The notes: a model not told the origin generated them from the letters alone. 64,000 nucleotides of DNA from Ferrimonas sp048263965 (GCF_048263965.1 NZ_JBLXDO010000001.1:553472-617471); one strand, 5' to 3'; numbered from the stretch's first letter, positions 1 through 8,331 are shown. Numbers and translations: made by a program.

Positions 1-857
1 CCGGCATCGCGTTTCGCGACAACACCCTCTACGTGGCGGCGGTCAGTCGCATCCTGGCTTTCCCGGACGTGGAAAACAGGCTGGTGGCACCCAAGATGGA
101 GGTGGCGTATGACGGCCTACCCAGTGATGCCCACCACGGCTGGAAGTTCATCCGCTTTGCCCCCGACGGCCGGTTGATTGTGCCTGTGGGTGCGCCCTGC
201 AACATCTGCAATCCGGAACTGCCCTACGCCAGCATTCTGGCGCTGGACCTGGACAGGGGGAACTACGAGATACTGGCCAGGGGCGTACGCAACAGCGTGG
301 GGTTCGATTTCCATCCGGACAGTGGCGAACTCTATTTTTCCGATAATGGCCGCGACATGATGGGGGATGACGTGCCCCCGGATGAGATCAATCGGCTGAC
401 CACTGCGGGCAGCCATTTTGGTTACCCCTTCCTCCATGGCGCCGAGGTGCCAGACCCTAAGTTCAAGGCCAGTGCTGGGCAGATGGCCGGTTTTCAGCCC
501 CCAATGTGGCAGCTGCAGGCCCATGTGGCGCCCCTGGGGATCCACTTCTACCGGGGTGAGGCATTTCCCCAAGAGTATCGGGGGGCGCTGTTTATCGCCG
601 AGCACGGTAGCTGGAATCGCAGCAGCAAGGTCGGCTACCAGGTCAGTGTCCTGTTGCCACAGGCCGACGGCAGCTGGCAATACCGGGTGATTATTGGCCC
701 CTGGCTTGACGGAGAACAACCTTTAGCCCGTCCTGTGGCATTTCTTGAGCACCCTGATGGTTCGCTTTTGATTTCGGACGATTATAATGGTGCGGTTTAC
801 AAGCTAACTTACAACGGAATGCCGGCGCAGACGGCGGATAACGAAAACAATGAGTGA
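1..857 (+). CDS. PQQ-dependent sugar dehydrogenase (GSDH family), C-terminal part
   Basis: The reading frame is open from base 3, so the N-terminus lies outside the window; about 285 residues are visible. The sequence fits the six-bladed beta-propeller of the soluble glucose/sorbosone dehydrogenase family: a start of the form GIAFRDNTLYVA, a GVRNSVGFDFHPDSGELYFSDN segment, then EHGSWNRSSKVGY and a final blade ending ISDDYNGAVYKLTY. Such proteins are usually exported and oxidise sugars using PQQ and calcium. The substrate cannot be told from sequence. Its last 8 bases overlap the start of parC, so the two genes may be co-transcribed. Family call is firm; activity is inferred. Confidence 0.85.
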   Translation, partial: GIAFRDNTLYVAAVSRILAFPDVENRLVAPKMEVAYDGLPSDAHHGWKFIRFAPDGRLIVPVGAPCNICNPELPYASILALDLDRGNYEILARGVRNSVGFDFHPDSGELYFSDNGRDMMGDDVPPDEINRLTTAGSHFGYPFLHGAEVPDPKFKASAGQMAGFQPPMWQLQAHVAPLGIHFYRGEAFPQEYRGALFIAEHGSWNRSSKVGYQVSVLLPQADGSWQYRVIIGPWLDGEQPLARPVAFLEHPDGSLLISDDYNGAVYKLTYNGMPAQTADNENNE

Positions 858-3105
858 TGCAACTGAATTGAGCCTTGAGGGAGTGGAGCAGCGGCCGCTG
901 CATGCCTTTACCGAAGAGGCCTACCTGAACTACTCCATGTACGTCATCATGGACCGGGCACTGCCCCACATCGGTGACGGTCTCAAGCCGGTACAGCGAC
1001 GTATCATCTACGCCATGAGTGAGCTTGGCCTGTCCGCCTCTGCCAAGTACAAGAAGTCAGCCCGTACCGTGGGTGACGTATTGGGTAAGTACCACCCCCA
1101 TGGTGACAGCGCCTGTTATGAGGCGATGGTGCTCATGGCTCAGCCCTTTACCTATCGTTACCCGTTGGTAGACGGTCAGGGGAACTGGGGGGCGGCGGAC
1201 GATCCCAAGTCCTTCGCCGCCATGCGTTACACCGAATCCCGCCTCTCCCGTTTCTCCGAGGTTTTGCTCAGCGAGCTCGGTCAGGGCACGGTGGACTGGG
1301 GCGTTAACTTCGACGGCACCCTGAAGGAACCCAAGAGCCTGCCGGCCCGGTTGCCCCACATCCTGCTGAACGGCATCACCGGCATTGCCGTGGGTATGGC
1401 CACCGACATCCCGCCCCACAACGCCCGCGAGGTGGCCAACGCCTGTGCCCACCTGCTGGACAATCCCAGGGCGGAACTGCCGGAGCTGATGACCTTTGTC
1501 AAAGGCCCGGACTACCCCACAGGTGCCGAAATCATCACCCCGACCAATGAAATTGCCAAGATGTATGAAACCGGCAAGGGGTCGGTGAAGATGCGTGCGG
1601 TGTACACCATAGAGCAGGGCGAAGTGGTGATCAGCGAGCTGCCCCACCAGGTGTCCGGTGGCAAGATTCTGGAGCAGATCGCCGCTCAGATGCAGGCGAA
1701 GAAGCTGCCCATGGTCACGGATCTTCGGGATGAGTCTGATCACGAGAACCCCACCCGCCTGGTGGTGGTGCCCCGCTCCAACCGGGTGGATCTGGAGCAG
1801 TTGATGGCGCACCTGTTCGCCACCACGGATCTGGAGAAGAGTTACCGGGTCAACCTGAACATGCTGGGACTGGATCAGCGCCCGGCGGTGAAGGGGCTGA
1901 AAACCATTCTCGGCGAGTGGCTGGACTACCGTATGGCCACGGTGCGTCGCAGGCTGGAGTACCGCCTGGACAAGGTACTGGCCAGATTGCACATCCTGGA
2001 CGGCCTGTTGATCGCCTTCCTCAACATCGACGAAGTGATTGCCATCATCCGCAATGAGGATGACCCCAAGCCGGTGCTGATGGCGCACTTTGGCCTGACC
2101 GAGAAGCAGGCGGAAGCGATTCTCGACCTCAAGCTGCGTCACCTGGCCAAGCTGGAAGAGATGAAAATCCGCGGTGAGCAGGATGAACTCTCCAAGGAGC
2201 GGGACAAGCTGCAACTGACCCTCTCCTCAGAGCGCCGGATGAAGACCCTGGTGAAAAAGGAGCTGCTGGCGGACGCAGAGAAGTATGGCGACGATCGCCG
2301 CAGTCCGCTTCAGGAGCGGGAGGAGGCCAAGGCCCTGACCGAAACCGAGCTGATGCCCACCGAGGCGATCACCGTGGTGATGTCCCAGAAAGCCTGGGCC
2401 CGTCAGGCCAAGGGCCATGAGGTGGACCCTGAAACGCTCAGCTACAAGTCCGGTGATGGCTATCTGTCCCATGCCAGGGGCCGCAGCAATCAACCGGTGA
2501 TCTTCCTGGAGAGCTCAGGACGAAGCTACACCACGGACGCGCACACCCTGCCTTCGGCCCGTAGCCAGGGTGAGCCCCTGTCCGGCCGGTTCAACCTGGT
2601 GGCCGGTGAGATGCTGGAACACACCCTGATGGGGGACTCGGAACAACTCTATCTGATGGCCACCGATGCTGGCTATGGCTTCGTCTGTGCCCTCAAGGAG
2701 ATGATCAGCCGCAACAAGGCGGGTAAAGCACTGTTGACCGTGCCTATCGGCGCCCGGGTGATTGCGCCGACCGCCATTGCCAACCAGGAGAGCGATCGTC
2801 TGTTGGCGATCACCACCGAAGGGCGGATGCTGCTGTTCCCCGTGGCTCAGCTGCCGGTCCTGAGCAAGGGTAAGGGCAACAAGATCATCGGCATTCCCAC
2901 CGAACGGGTGAAGAGCCGGGAAGAGTACCTGAAGCATCTGGTAGTGGTGCCTGAAACCGCCGCCGTGACCCTGTGGGCGGGTAAGCGTAAGCTGACCCTC
3001 AAACCCGATGACCTTGCTCACTATCAGGGTGAGCGAGGTCGCCGAGGCAACAAACTGCCCCGGGGCCTGCAGCGGGTGGATAAACTTGAGTTAGTCACCG
3101 ATTAA
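850..3105 (+). CDS. parC: DNA topoisomerase IV subunit A
   Basis: 751 residues, full length for ParC. With ParE it decatenates daughter chromosomes. The catalytic tyrosine is Tyr127 in AAMRYTESRLS. The quinolone-resistance region reads HPHGDSACYEAM with Ser87 and Glu91 (equivalent to Ser80 and Glu84 of E. coli), the wild-type, drug-sensitive state. The N-terminal winged-helix breakage-reunion domain, coiled coil and C-terminal beta-pinwheel (from about residue 490) are all present. The ATG overlaps the end of the upstream sugar dehydrogenase gene by 8 bases, suggesting translational coupling. A strong terminator follows. In E. coli parC is also next to plsC. Confidence 0.98.
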   Translation: MSDATELSLEGVEQRPLHAFTEEAYLNYSMYVIMDRALPHIGDGLKPVQRRIIYAMSELGLSASAKYKKSARTVGDVLGKYHPHGDSACYEAMVLMAQPFTYRYPLVDGQGNWGAADDPKSFAAMRYTESRLSRFSEVLLSELGQGTVDWGVNFDGTLKEPKSLPARLPHILLNGITGIAVGMATDIPPHNAREVANACAHLLDNPRAELPELMTFVKGPDYPTGAEIITPTNEIAKMYETGKGSVKMRAVYTIEQGEVVISELPHQVSGGKILEQIAAQMQAKKLPMVTDLRDESDHENPTRLVVVPRSNRVDLEQLMAHLFATTDLEKSYRVNLNMLGLDQRPAVKGLKTILGEWLDYRMATVRRRLEYRLDKVLARLHILDGLLIAFLNIDEVIAIIRNEDDPKPVLMAHFGLTEKQAEAILDLKLRHLAKLEEMKIRGEQDELSKERDKLQLTLSSERRMKTLVKKELLADAEKYGDDRRSPLQEREEAKALTETELMPTEAITVVMSQKAWARQAKGHEVDPETLSYKSGDGYLSHARGRSNQPVIFLESSGRSYTTDAHTLPSARSQGEPLSGRFNLVAGEMLEHTLMGDSEQLYLMATDAGYGFVCALKEMISRNKAGKALLTVPIGARVIAPTAIANQESDRLLAITTEGRMLLFPVAQLPVLSKGKGNKIIGIPTERVKSREEYLKHLVVVPETAAVTLWAGKRKLTLKPDDLAHYQGERGRRGNKLPRGLQRVDKLELVTD

Positions 3106-3120
3106 CTGAGTCACAGAGAA

Positions 3121-3149
3121 AGCGAAGCCGACTGGCTTCGCTTTTTTTT
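3121..3149 (+). terminator. Rho-independent terminator after parC
   Basis: A perfect 9-bp stem (3121-3129 with 3134-3142) has a GACT loop and is followed by a run of seven or eight T. It lies 15 bases after the parC stop. Confidence 0.92.
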
Positions 3150-3151
3150 AT

Positions 3152-3200
3152 GCCCGCTGTAGTCGCTCTGTTATAAAACAGAGGTACACTTTCAGCGGGC
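3152..3200 (+). promoter_or_regulatory. Nested inverted repeat before the CAT-like gene
   Basis: Outer arms GCCCGCTG (3152-3159) and CAGCGGGC (3193-3200) are perfectly complementary. Inside them CTCTGTT (3166-3172) and AACAGAG (3177-3183) pair around ATAA. The element sits 36 bases before the acetyltransferase start. It could be an operator or a leader hairpin. It is not a terminator, since no T run follows. Confidence 0.5.
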
Positions 3201-3236
3201 CGCCAAGAGCCCGGTAAGAACAGAACAAAGGACATC

Positions 3237-3875
3237 ATGAAACATCTGGATATGGAGCGCTGGCCCCGCCGCCAGCAATTTCAGTTTTTCACTCAGCTGG
3301 ACCAGCCCTACTTCAGCCTGTGCGCGGACATCACCATCACCGAGCTTTTTCACCGATGCCGGCGTGACAAACTCTCCGCTTATCATGCCATCACCCACGC
3401 CATCATGACCGTATGTCACCAGCTTGACTGGACCCGCTGGCGGATACGCGGTGATCTGGTTGTCGAGCATCAACACCTGAGTGCCGGGATCACCACCCTG
3501 GGCGAAGACCGACTGGTGCGGTTCACCCGGGTGCCCTACTGTGAGGAGTTTGACGAATTTTCCCGACGGATGACGTCTCAGACGGATATGGCCTGGCAGC
3601 GCCCCGGGCTGTTTGACGAGGAGGGGGATGGGGATGATTCCATCTACATGTCCTGCCTGCCCTGGGTGCGCTTTACCCAGATGACCAACCCCATGCCTCT
3701 GAGTCCGGCGGACTCGGTGCCCAGGATCACCTGGGGAAAGTACGATCAGAGTGGTGAAGAGGTGAAGGTGCCGGTGGCAGCACAGATTCATCACGGATTG
3801 GCTGATGGGCTGCACCTTGGAGAGTTTTACGAGGCATTACAGCAACGTATCAACCAGTGTCGTCATTGGCTGTAG
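3237..3875 (+). CDS. Type A chloramphenicol acetyltransferase family protein
   Basis: 212 residues, close to the usual 213-220 of CAT. The catalytic signature HHGLADG is present, with His186 as the expected general base and Asp190 as the structural aspartate. The family segment before it reads MSCLPWVRFTQM, followed by WGKY. CAT enzymes are trimers that transfer acetyl from acetyl-CoA to the 3-hydroxyl of chloramphenicol; members of this fold with other acceptors exist. The start ATG has an AAAGGA Shine-Dalgarno 6 bases upstream. The gene is flanked by parC and plsC with no mobile element in sight, so it looks like a resident chromosomal gene. Real drug resistance is an inference. Confidence 0.82.
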   Translation: MKHLDMERWPRRQQFQFFTQLDQPYFSLCADITITELFHRCRRDKLSAYHAITHAIMTVCHQLDWTRWRIRGDLVVEHQHLSAGITTLGEDRLVRFTRVPYCEEFDEFSRRMTSQTDMAWQRPGLFDEEGDGDDSIYMSCLPWVRFTQMTNPMPLSPADSVPRITWGKYDQSGEEVKVPVAAQIHHGLADGLHLGEFYEALQQRINQCRHWL

Positions 3876-3927
3876 TCTGTGACCAATATGGGTATCAAAT
3901 TTTGAGCGAACAGTTGTAACGAATTCG

Positions 3928-3956
3928 TTGAGTCGGTCACGGGGTTTGCCTATACT
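3928..3956 (+). promoter_or_regulatory. Sigma-70-type promoter for plsC
   Basis: A -35 TTGAGT (3928-3933) and a -10 TATACT (3951-3956) are separated by 17 bases. Transcription would start about 25-30 bases before plsC. Four of six and five of six consensus bases match. Confidence 0.6.
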
Positions 3957-3989
3957 GGGCGCCCCTGTTGTGAGGAAAAGACGTTACCG

Positions 3990-4724
3990 ATGCTGTTACT
4001 GTTGCGTTCCCTGACTCTGGCTCTGTTGTTGGTCCTGGTGTCCACCCTTGGCCTGCTGTTGTGCCTGATTCGCCCTTTTCACCGAAATAATGTCCACTAC
4101 ACCGCCAAGGTGTTTGGTGCCGTGGCACCGATCCTCGGTCTCAAGGTGATCCACCGCGGCGCACGAGGCGATGGTGATCCCGTGGTCTACGTGGGCAACC
4201 ACCAGAACAACTTCGATCTGTTCACCCACACAGGCTCTGTGCCCAAGGGCACAGTTTCCATGGGCAAGACCAGCCTGAAATGGATCCCTTTCTTTGGCCA
4301 GCTCTACTGGCTGACCGGCAACATCCTTATCGATCGCGGCAACCGCTCCAAGGCGGTTCGCACCCTGAAGCAGGCGGCAGAGAAGATTCGCGGCAAGTCG
4401 CTCTCGGTGTGGATCTTCCCTGAAGGCACCCGTTCTCGTGGCCGTGGTTTGCTCCCCTTCAAGACCGGTGCTTTCCATACCGCCATCCAGGCCGGGGTCC
4501 CCATCGTACCTGTGATCGCCTCAGACCAGCATGGAATCAATATGAATCGCCGTAACAACGGGGTGGTGATCGTGGAGACTCTGGAGCCGATCTGCACCAA
4601 GGGCTACTCCAAGGAGCAGGTTCGCGAACTGGCGGAAGAGGTCTACGGCCGAATGAAGCAGCGCCTGGAAGAGCTGAACAACGAGGCGATGCGACTGGCA
4701 GGGGCCAAGCCTGCCCTGGCCTGA
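3990..4724 (+). CDS. plsC: 1-acyl-sn-glycerol-3-phosphate acyltransferase
   Basis: 244 residues, the E. coli PlsC length. It adds the second acyl chain to lysophosphatidic acid to make phosphatidic acid at the inner membrane. The catalytic H-x4-D motif is HQNNFD (residues 71-76) and the substrate-binding block is FPEGTRSRGRGLLPFKTGAFH. Residues 1-27 form a hydrophobic N-terminal anchor. The nearest GAGG lies 14 bases before the ATG, longer than ideal, but the start matches the family N-terminus. The stop codon overlaps the extended -10 of the rraB promoter. Confidence 0.96.
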   Translation: MLLLLRSLTLALLLVLVSTLGLLLCLIRPFHRNNVHYTAKVFGAVAPILGLKVIHRGARGDGDPVVYVGNHQNNFDLFTHTGSVPKGTVSMGKTSLKWIPFFGQLYWLTGNILIDRGNRSKAVRTLKQAAEKIRGKSLSVWIFPEGTRSRGRGLLPFKTGAFHTAIQAGVPIVPVIASDQHGINMNRRNNGVVIVETLEPICTKGYSKEQVRELAEEVYGRMKQRLEELNNEAMRLAGAKPALA

Positions 4725-4730
4725 TATACT
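4722..4730 (+). promoter_or_regulatory. Extended -10 promoter for rraB
   Basis: TGATATACT contains TG-N-TATACT, an extended -10 element, overlapping the plsC stop. The predicted RNA start (about 4737) leaves a short leader containing the rraB Shine-Dalgarno. No good -35 is seen, as is usual for this promoter class. Confidence 0.5.
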
Positions 4731-4760
4731 GGCGCCAATCTTACCCATTTGGAGATGGTC

Positions 4761-5114
4761 ATGACCATTGAACAACTGATCCTCGAGCAGGAGCTGGAGA
4801 ACCGCGAGATCGTGGAAGCTCTGCTGGAGGATGGCTCTCAGCCGGACGCCGAGTACGTCATAGAACACCACTTCTCCGGCTCCAACTTCGATAAGCTGGA
4901 GAAGGCCGCTGTGGACGCCTTTAAGGCGGGGTTCGAGGTGGAAGATGCCGAAGAGCTGGAGCTGGATGACGGCGCCGTGGTGTTTGCCTTCGATGCCGTG
5001 ATTGAGCACAAACTTGAGGTGGAGCGCCTGAATAAGGACACCAAGACCATGATCGAACTGGCTGACAAACATGGCATTCAGTACGATGGTTGGGGCACCT
5101 ACTTTGTAGAATGA
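4761..5114 (+). CDS. rraB: Regulator of ribonuclease activity B
   Basis: 117 residues. RraB binds RNase E and inhibits its cleavage of mRNA, altering the degradosome. The sequence keeps the family blocks LLEDGSQPDAEYVIEHH, LEKAAVDAFKAGFEV and YDGWGTYF, but lacks the acidic C-terminal tail of the 138-residue E. coli protein. The ATG at 4761 is preferred over an in-frame TTG 12 bases upstream because GGAG lies correctly before it. A terminator follows, so it is probably a single-gene unit. Confidence 0.92.
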   Translation: MTIEQLILEQELENREIVEALLEDGSQPDAEYVIEHHFSGSNFDKLEKAAVDAFKAGFEVEDAEELELDDGAVVFAFDAVIEHKLEVERLNKDTKTMIELADKHGIQYDGWGTYFVE

Positions 5115-5151
5115 ACACCCTGGTGTCATTCTCACTCGCCAGCAATGGTGA

Positions 5152-5178
5152 AAAAAGCGCCGCCAGGCGCTTTTTTTT
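5152..5178 (+). terminator. Rho-independent terminator after rraB
   Basis: The stem AGCGCC (5156-5161) pairs with GGCGCT (5166-5171) around GCCA. It is extended by A-T pairs and followed by eight T. Confidence 0.9.
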
Positions 5179-5282
5179 GTGGCTAAGATAGGTCGGTTCA
5201 GGCAGGCGCTGTGCCTGGGGCCGACCGGATTGTCGGCGATGCTTATGCCAGCTTCCTTGGTCCATATGTGGAGCCCAAGAGC

Positions 5283-5311
5283 TTGCTGGCCGCAATGCCG
5301 GAGACTATAGT
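5283..5311 (+). promoter_or_regulatory. Promoter for the small Arg-rich gene
   Basis: TTGCTG (5283-5288) and TATAGT (5306-5311) lie exactly 17 bases apart. Initiation near 5318 would give a leader of about 20 bases that holds a GAGGGGA Shine-Dalgarno. Just upstream, 5190-5225 can fold into a strong GC-rich hairpin of unknown role. Confidence 0.5.
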
Positions 5312-5336
5312 CTGTGTCTCATAGAGGGGACAGAGT

Positions 5337-5495
5337 ATGACGGATCAGCAGCCTCAGCAGGAGCGCCGCAGCATTAACCGGCGCCAGAACTCAGATCGTC
5401 GCCAGTACCTGCGCTGGGAGCCTGGAAAGAAGGAGAGGCGCCGGGGGTGGGGGCGTCGTAAAGAAGATGGCCTTCAGGGCTACTGGCAGGATTAG
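5337..5495 (+). CDS. Small arginine-rich hypothetical protein
   Basis: 52 residues, very basic, with the repeated feel of RRSINRRQNSDRR and KKERRRGWGRRKEDG. No family is recognised. Support for it being real: a GAGGGGA Shine-Dalgarno at the right distance, a plausible promoter at 5283-5311, and a stop that falls 10 bases before the end of the convergent cyclase gene without overlap. The composition suggests nucleic-acid or acidic-membrane binding, but that is only a guess. Confidence 0.5.
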   Translation: MTDQQPQQERRSINRRQNSDRRQYLRWEPGKKERRRGWGRRKEDGLQGYWQD

Positions 5496-5505
5496 TCGGG
5501 CAAGA

Positions 5506-6456
5506 TCAGCTCGCCTTCGCCAGGATACAGCGGTTGCGTCCCTGGCGTTTGGCCTCATACAGGGCTTTATCTGCCGCCTCAAACCACACCTTATTGTTCT
5601 CCAGCCCTGTATGGTAAGGGGCATAACCTATGCTGACGGTAAAGCTGGCTGCTCCGGCGTCGGTCTCTACGGTTAACTCAGACATGCAGCTTCGAATACG
5701 CTCGGCCAACTGCTGCGCTTGCTCCTGAGTGGTCTCAGGCAGCAACAGGGTAAACTCTTCACCGCCATAGCGGGCCGCCACGTCACTTTTCCTCAGCAGT
5801 TGACCCAGCTTCTGACCCACCGCCGCCAACACCAGATCGCCGGCACTGTGGCCCAGGGTGTCGTTGATGGATTTAAAGTGGTCGATGTCCAGCACCATCA
5901 GGGTGGTGGGGTGGCCATAGCGGCGACTGCGCTCAAACTCCTGATCCAGGTGTTGTTGCCACATGCGGCGGTTGGCCAGTCCGGTGAGGGTGTCAATCTG
6001 GCTCATCTTCGACAGCGCTTGGCGGTGGTTGGCCTCCACGGTGACGTCATACACCACCAGAGCCACATTGTTCACCTCGGCAAACCGGTTGCTCAGAGGT
6101 TGAATGGTGAGGTTCTGGTACATGTAAGGGCTCTGGCCAGTCACAGGGCGGGAGTTGGGAAACTTGAAGATATAGGGGCGCTGTTCCCAGGTGGTGAAGG
6201 CGCGGTTGTTCAGCAGGAAGGCGGTTTCCAGCTTGCTGGTGAGCCACTCCTCCGGTAACTCCTCGAACAGGTCGAAGACCCGCTTACCCCTGACCTGAGA
6301 GGCTCGAAGGCCGCTGTGGTTCTCCATGAAGCTGTTCCACAGGTGGATGCGGAACTGACGATCCAGCACCACCAGGCCCACTTCAATGGTCTGAACCAAC
6401 TGGGTCAGCAGGTGCAGGGCATCGAGTTCGGCGTTGTGTGAGTGCTGGTTTGGCAT
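5506..6456 (-). CDS. PAS-GGDEF diguanylate cyclase
   Basis: 316 residues. Residues 15-140 form a PAS-type sensor segment (VGLVVLDRQFRIHLWNSFMENHSG). Residues 150-312 form the GGDEF domain, with the active-site variant GGEEF at 231-235, the metal aspartate in LDIDHFK, and an inhibitory I-site RKSD (222-225) exactly five residues before it. It should therefore make c-di-GMP from two GTP and be product-inhibited. No membrane segment is evident. It starts 3 bases after the stop of the receiver-CheC gene, so the pair is an operon, and the receiver protein may set its activity. Confidence 0.93.
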   Translation of the reverse strand: MPNQHSHNAELDALHLLTQLVQTIEVGLVVLDRQFRIHLWNSFMENHSGLRASQVRGKRVFDLFEELPEEWLTSKLETAFLLNNRAFTTWEQRPYIFKFPNSRPVTGQSPYMYQNLTIQPLSNRFAEVNNVALVVYDVTVEANHRQALSKMSQIDTLTGLANRRMWQQHLDQEFERSRRYGHPTTLMVLDIDHFKSINDTLGHSAGDLVLAAVGQKLGQLLRKSDVAARYGGEEFTLLLPETTQEQAQQLAERIRSCMSELTVETDAGAASFTVSIGYAPYHTGLENNKVWFEAADKALYEAKRQGRNRCILAKAS

Positions 6457-6459
6457 CGA

Positions 6460-7413
6460 TTACACCAGATCCTTGAGTTGGGTCTGCAGCAGGGCCCAGC
6501 TTGATTGAGGCAGCAGCAGTAACAGGTCGCAATTTAGCTTATGTTGCTCCTGTCGGTAGCTGATTTCAATGGCGTAGACCTCTCCACTGAGACTGTTGAC
6601 CTCTTTGGAGTGGCGCCAGATGATGGGCGGACTCTGGCTGAAGGCCACATGTAATTGTTCTGACAGGCTGTTTAGGAAAGCGCCAAATAACAGGTTGGCG
6701 GCATCCATCAGGATCTCCTCCTGCTGAGCGGCGGTTTCGCCCTTGAGGCCAAACAGCTGACTGAGATCGGTTTCGTTGATGTCGTGGAACAGCAGTAGCG
6801 CCTCGCCGGCGATACCGGCACCGATGAACCCCTGGCTGAGGATCTGGGTGTACTGATCCTGGCGGGCGGAGCTGAGCATCATCTCCAGATCACGGCTGCT
6901 CCAGTGGGAGACCTTGGGCACAGGCAACTGAACAAAGTCGTCGATCACCTTGGCCAGCAGCGAGGCGGTACGGCCCATGGCGACGTTACAGATTTCGCGC
7001 AGAGCATCTTCCAGGCTGACGTTTCCCGTGTCTACAGAGCCCGTCTCTGTGCCGGTTTCGATCTGCAGTCTGGCCAGGGCCGAGGCCAGATCCGCGGCGT
7101 TGACCGGCTTCTTAATGAAGTCCAAAGCACCCAGAGCCTTCACCCTGGCCAGGGCCTGGGGTTGGATATCGGCGGAAACCACGATAGTCTGGGGCTTGGA
7201 GGTCAGACCAGAAAGGGCCTCCAGGACCTGATAGCCATCCAGGCCAGGCATGTTGAGATCAAGAAACAGCAGCTCATAGCTGGACTGTTTCAGCATCTCA
7301 AGGGCCCGTTCGCCGTTTTCGGCGAAGGCTATGTCACTGCAAAGGCCCGACGGCAAAGTTCTGGCCAGTTGCTTGCGGGCCAGCGCAGAGTCATCGCAAA
7401 TTAGAACCTTAAT
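6460..7413 (-). CDS. Response regulator: receiver plus CheC-like domain, apparent AUU start
   Basis: 317 residues if translation begins at ATT 7413-7411. The receiver (1-115) has Asp7-Asp8, phospho-acceptor Asp52 in FLDLNMPGLDG and Lys102 in KKP. Residues 130-310 resemble the CheC/CheX phosphatase fold; the first helix holds the D-x3-E-x2-N signature (Asp136, Glu140, Asn143), while the second copy (EEILMDAANLLFG) is altered. No ATG, GTG, TTG or CTG exists in frame between the upstream stop and the conserved ICDDS motif. The Shine-Dalgarno AGGGAGG sits 7 bases before ATT. It is followed in an operon by the GGEEF cyclase. Function is inferred: a phospho-controlled adaptor or phosphatase. Confidence 0.85.
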   Translation of the reverse strand: MKVLICDDSALARKQLARTLPSGLCSDIAFAENGERALEMLKQSSYELLFLDLNMPGLDGYQVLEALSGLTSKPQTIVVSADIQPQALARVKALGALDFIKKPVNAADLASALARLQIETGTETGSVDTGNVSLEDALREICNVAMGRTASLLAKVIDDFVQLPVPKVSHWSSRDLEMMLSSARQDQYTQILSQGFIGAGIAGEALLLFHDINETDLSQLFGLKGETAAQQEEILMDAANLLFGAFLNSLSEQLHVAFSQSPPIIWRHSKEVNSLSGEVYAIEISYRQEQHKLNCDLLLLLPQSSWALLQTQLKDLV

Positions 7414-7542
7414 GGTGGTGCCTCCCTGCCCAGGGTCTAAATGACCTTTTTATCGAAACTCGTAAAAAGAGCATTCTATTGAATTAATTTATAAATGTCA
7501 TGATCTTGACGGTGATGAATTTCTGACAACTAAGGAGTGGTT

Positions 7543-8331
7543 ATGTCGGAAAAAGTTATTTTAAGTGTCCTGGACGGCATCGCCCTGGTGGAGATGAATC
7601 GTCCTGATAAGTGTAATGCCCTGGACTATGAACTGTTCAAGGCCTTGGTAGATGTACAAAAACGCATCGCGGGCATGAGGGAGATTCGTGCGGTCATCCT
7701 GACCGGACGAGGCAAGGATTTCTGCTCCGGCATAGACATAAAGTCCATGTTTACCTCTCCTTCAATCGCGATGAAGTTGCTGTTCAAACTCTGGCCCTGG
7801 CAGGCGAACCGGGCCCAGAGGGTCAGCACCGGCTGGCGGGACCTGCCGGTACCGGTGATCGCCTCCATCCAGGGACGCTGCTGGGGCGGAGGGATGCAGA
7901 TCGCCCTGGGGGCGGATTTCCGCATTGCCGAGTCCGACGCCACGTTGGCGGTGATGGAGGGGCGCTGGGGATTGATTCCGGATATGGGCGGGACTCTGGC
8001 GCTGCGTGAACAGATGCCCCAGGACCAGGCATTGATGCTCTCCATGCTGGCGGAGCCGGTCAGCGCCGAAGAGGCACTCAGAGTGAACCTGGTCACCGAA
8101 GTGGTGGATGACGCCATGGCGCGTAGCCAGGAACTGGCCACCGCCCTGGCTCAGCGTTCGCCCAACGCTCTGGCGGAGGTCAAGAGGCTGTATAAGACCC
8201 GCGCCTTTGGATCCAATGGTTCGGTGCTTTTAGGAGAAACTCTGGGCCAGATAAAGGCAATGTTTTCGAAAAACCAGAGAATTGCCGTGGCCAGACAACA
8301 GGGGAAAGAGCGTAATTATCTGCCGAGATAA
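7543..8331 (+). CDS. Crotonase (enoyl-CoA hydratase/isomerase) family protein
   Basis: 262 residues, typical for a single-domain crotonase. The two oxyanion-hole segments are DFCSGIDIKS and GRCWGGGMQIALGADFRIA. The motif EGRWGLIPDMGG places Glu and Asp 8 residues apart, as in dienoyl-CoA isomerases, but the third acidic residue of that group (after GGG) is Gln here. It should act on an acyl-CoA, probably in fatty-acid breakdown; the exact reaction is uncertain. The ATG at 7543 has AAGGAG 5 bases upstream and is preferred to the in-frame GTG at 7537. Confidence 0.85.
   Translation: MSEKVILSVLDGIALVEMNRPDKCNALDYELFKALVDVQKRIAGMREIRAVILTGRGKDFCSGIDIKSMFTSPSIAMKLLFKLWPWQANRAQRVSTGWRDLPVPVIASIQGRCWGGGMQIALGADFRIAESDATLAVMEGRWGLIPDMGGTLALREQMPQDQALMLSMLAEPVSAEEALRVNLVTEVVDDAMARSQELATALAQRSPNALAEVKRLYKTRAFGSNGSVLLGETLGQIKAMFSKNQRIAVARQQGKERNYLPR

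Noticed and set aside
3237..3875. The CAT-like gene as an acquired resistance gene
   Set aside because: There are no insertion sequences, integron sites or composition change. Its flanks are core genes, so acquisition is not supported.
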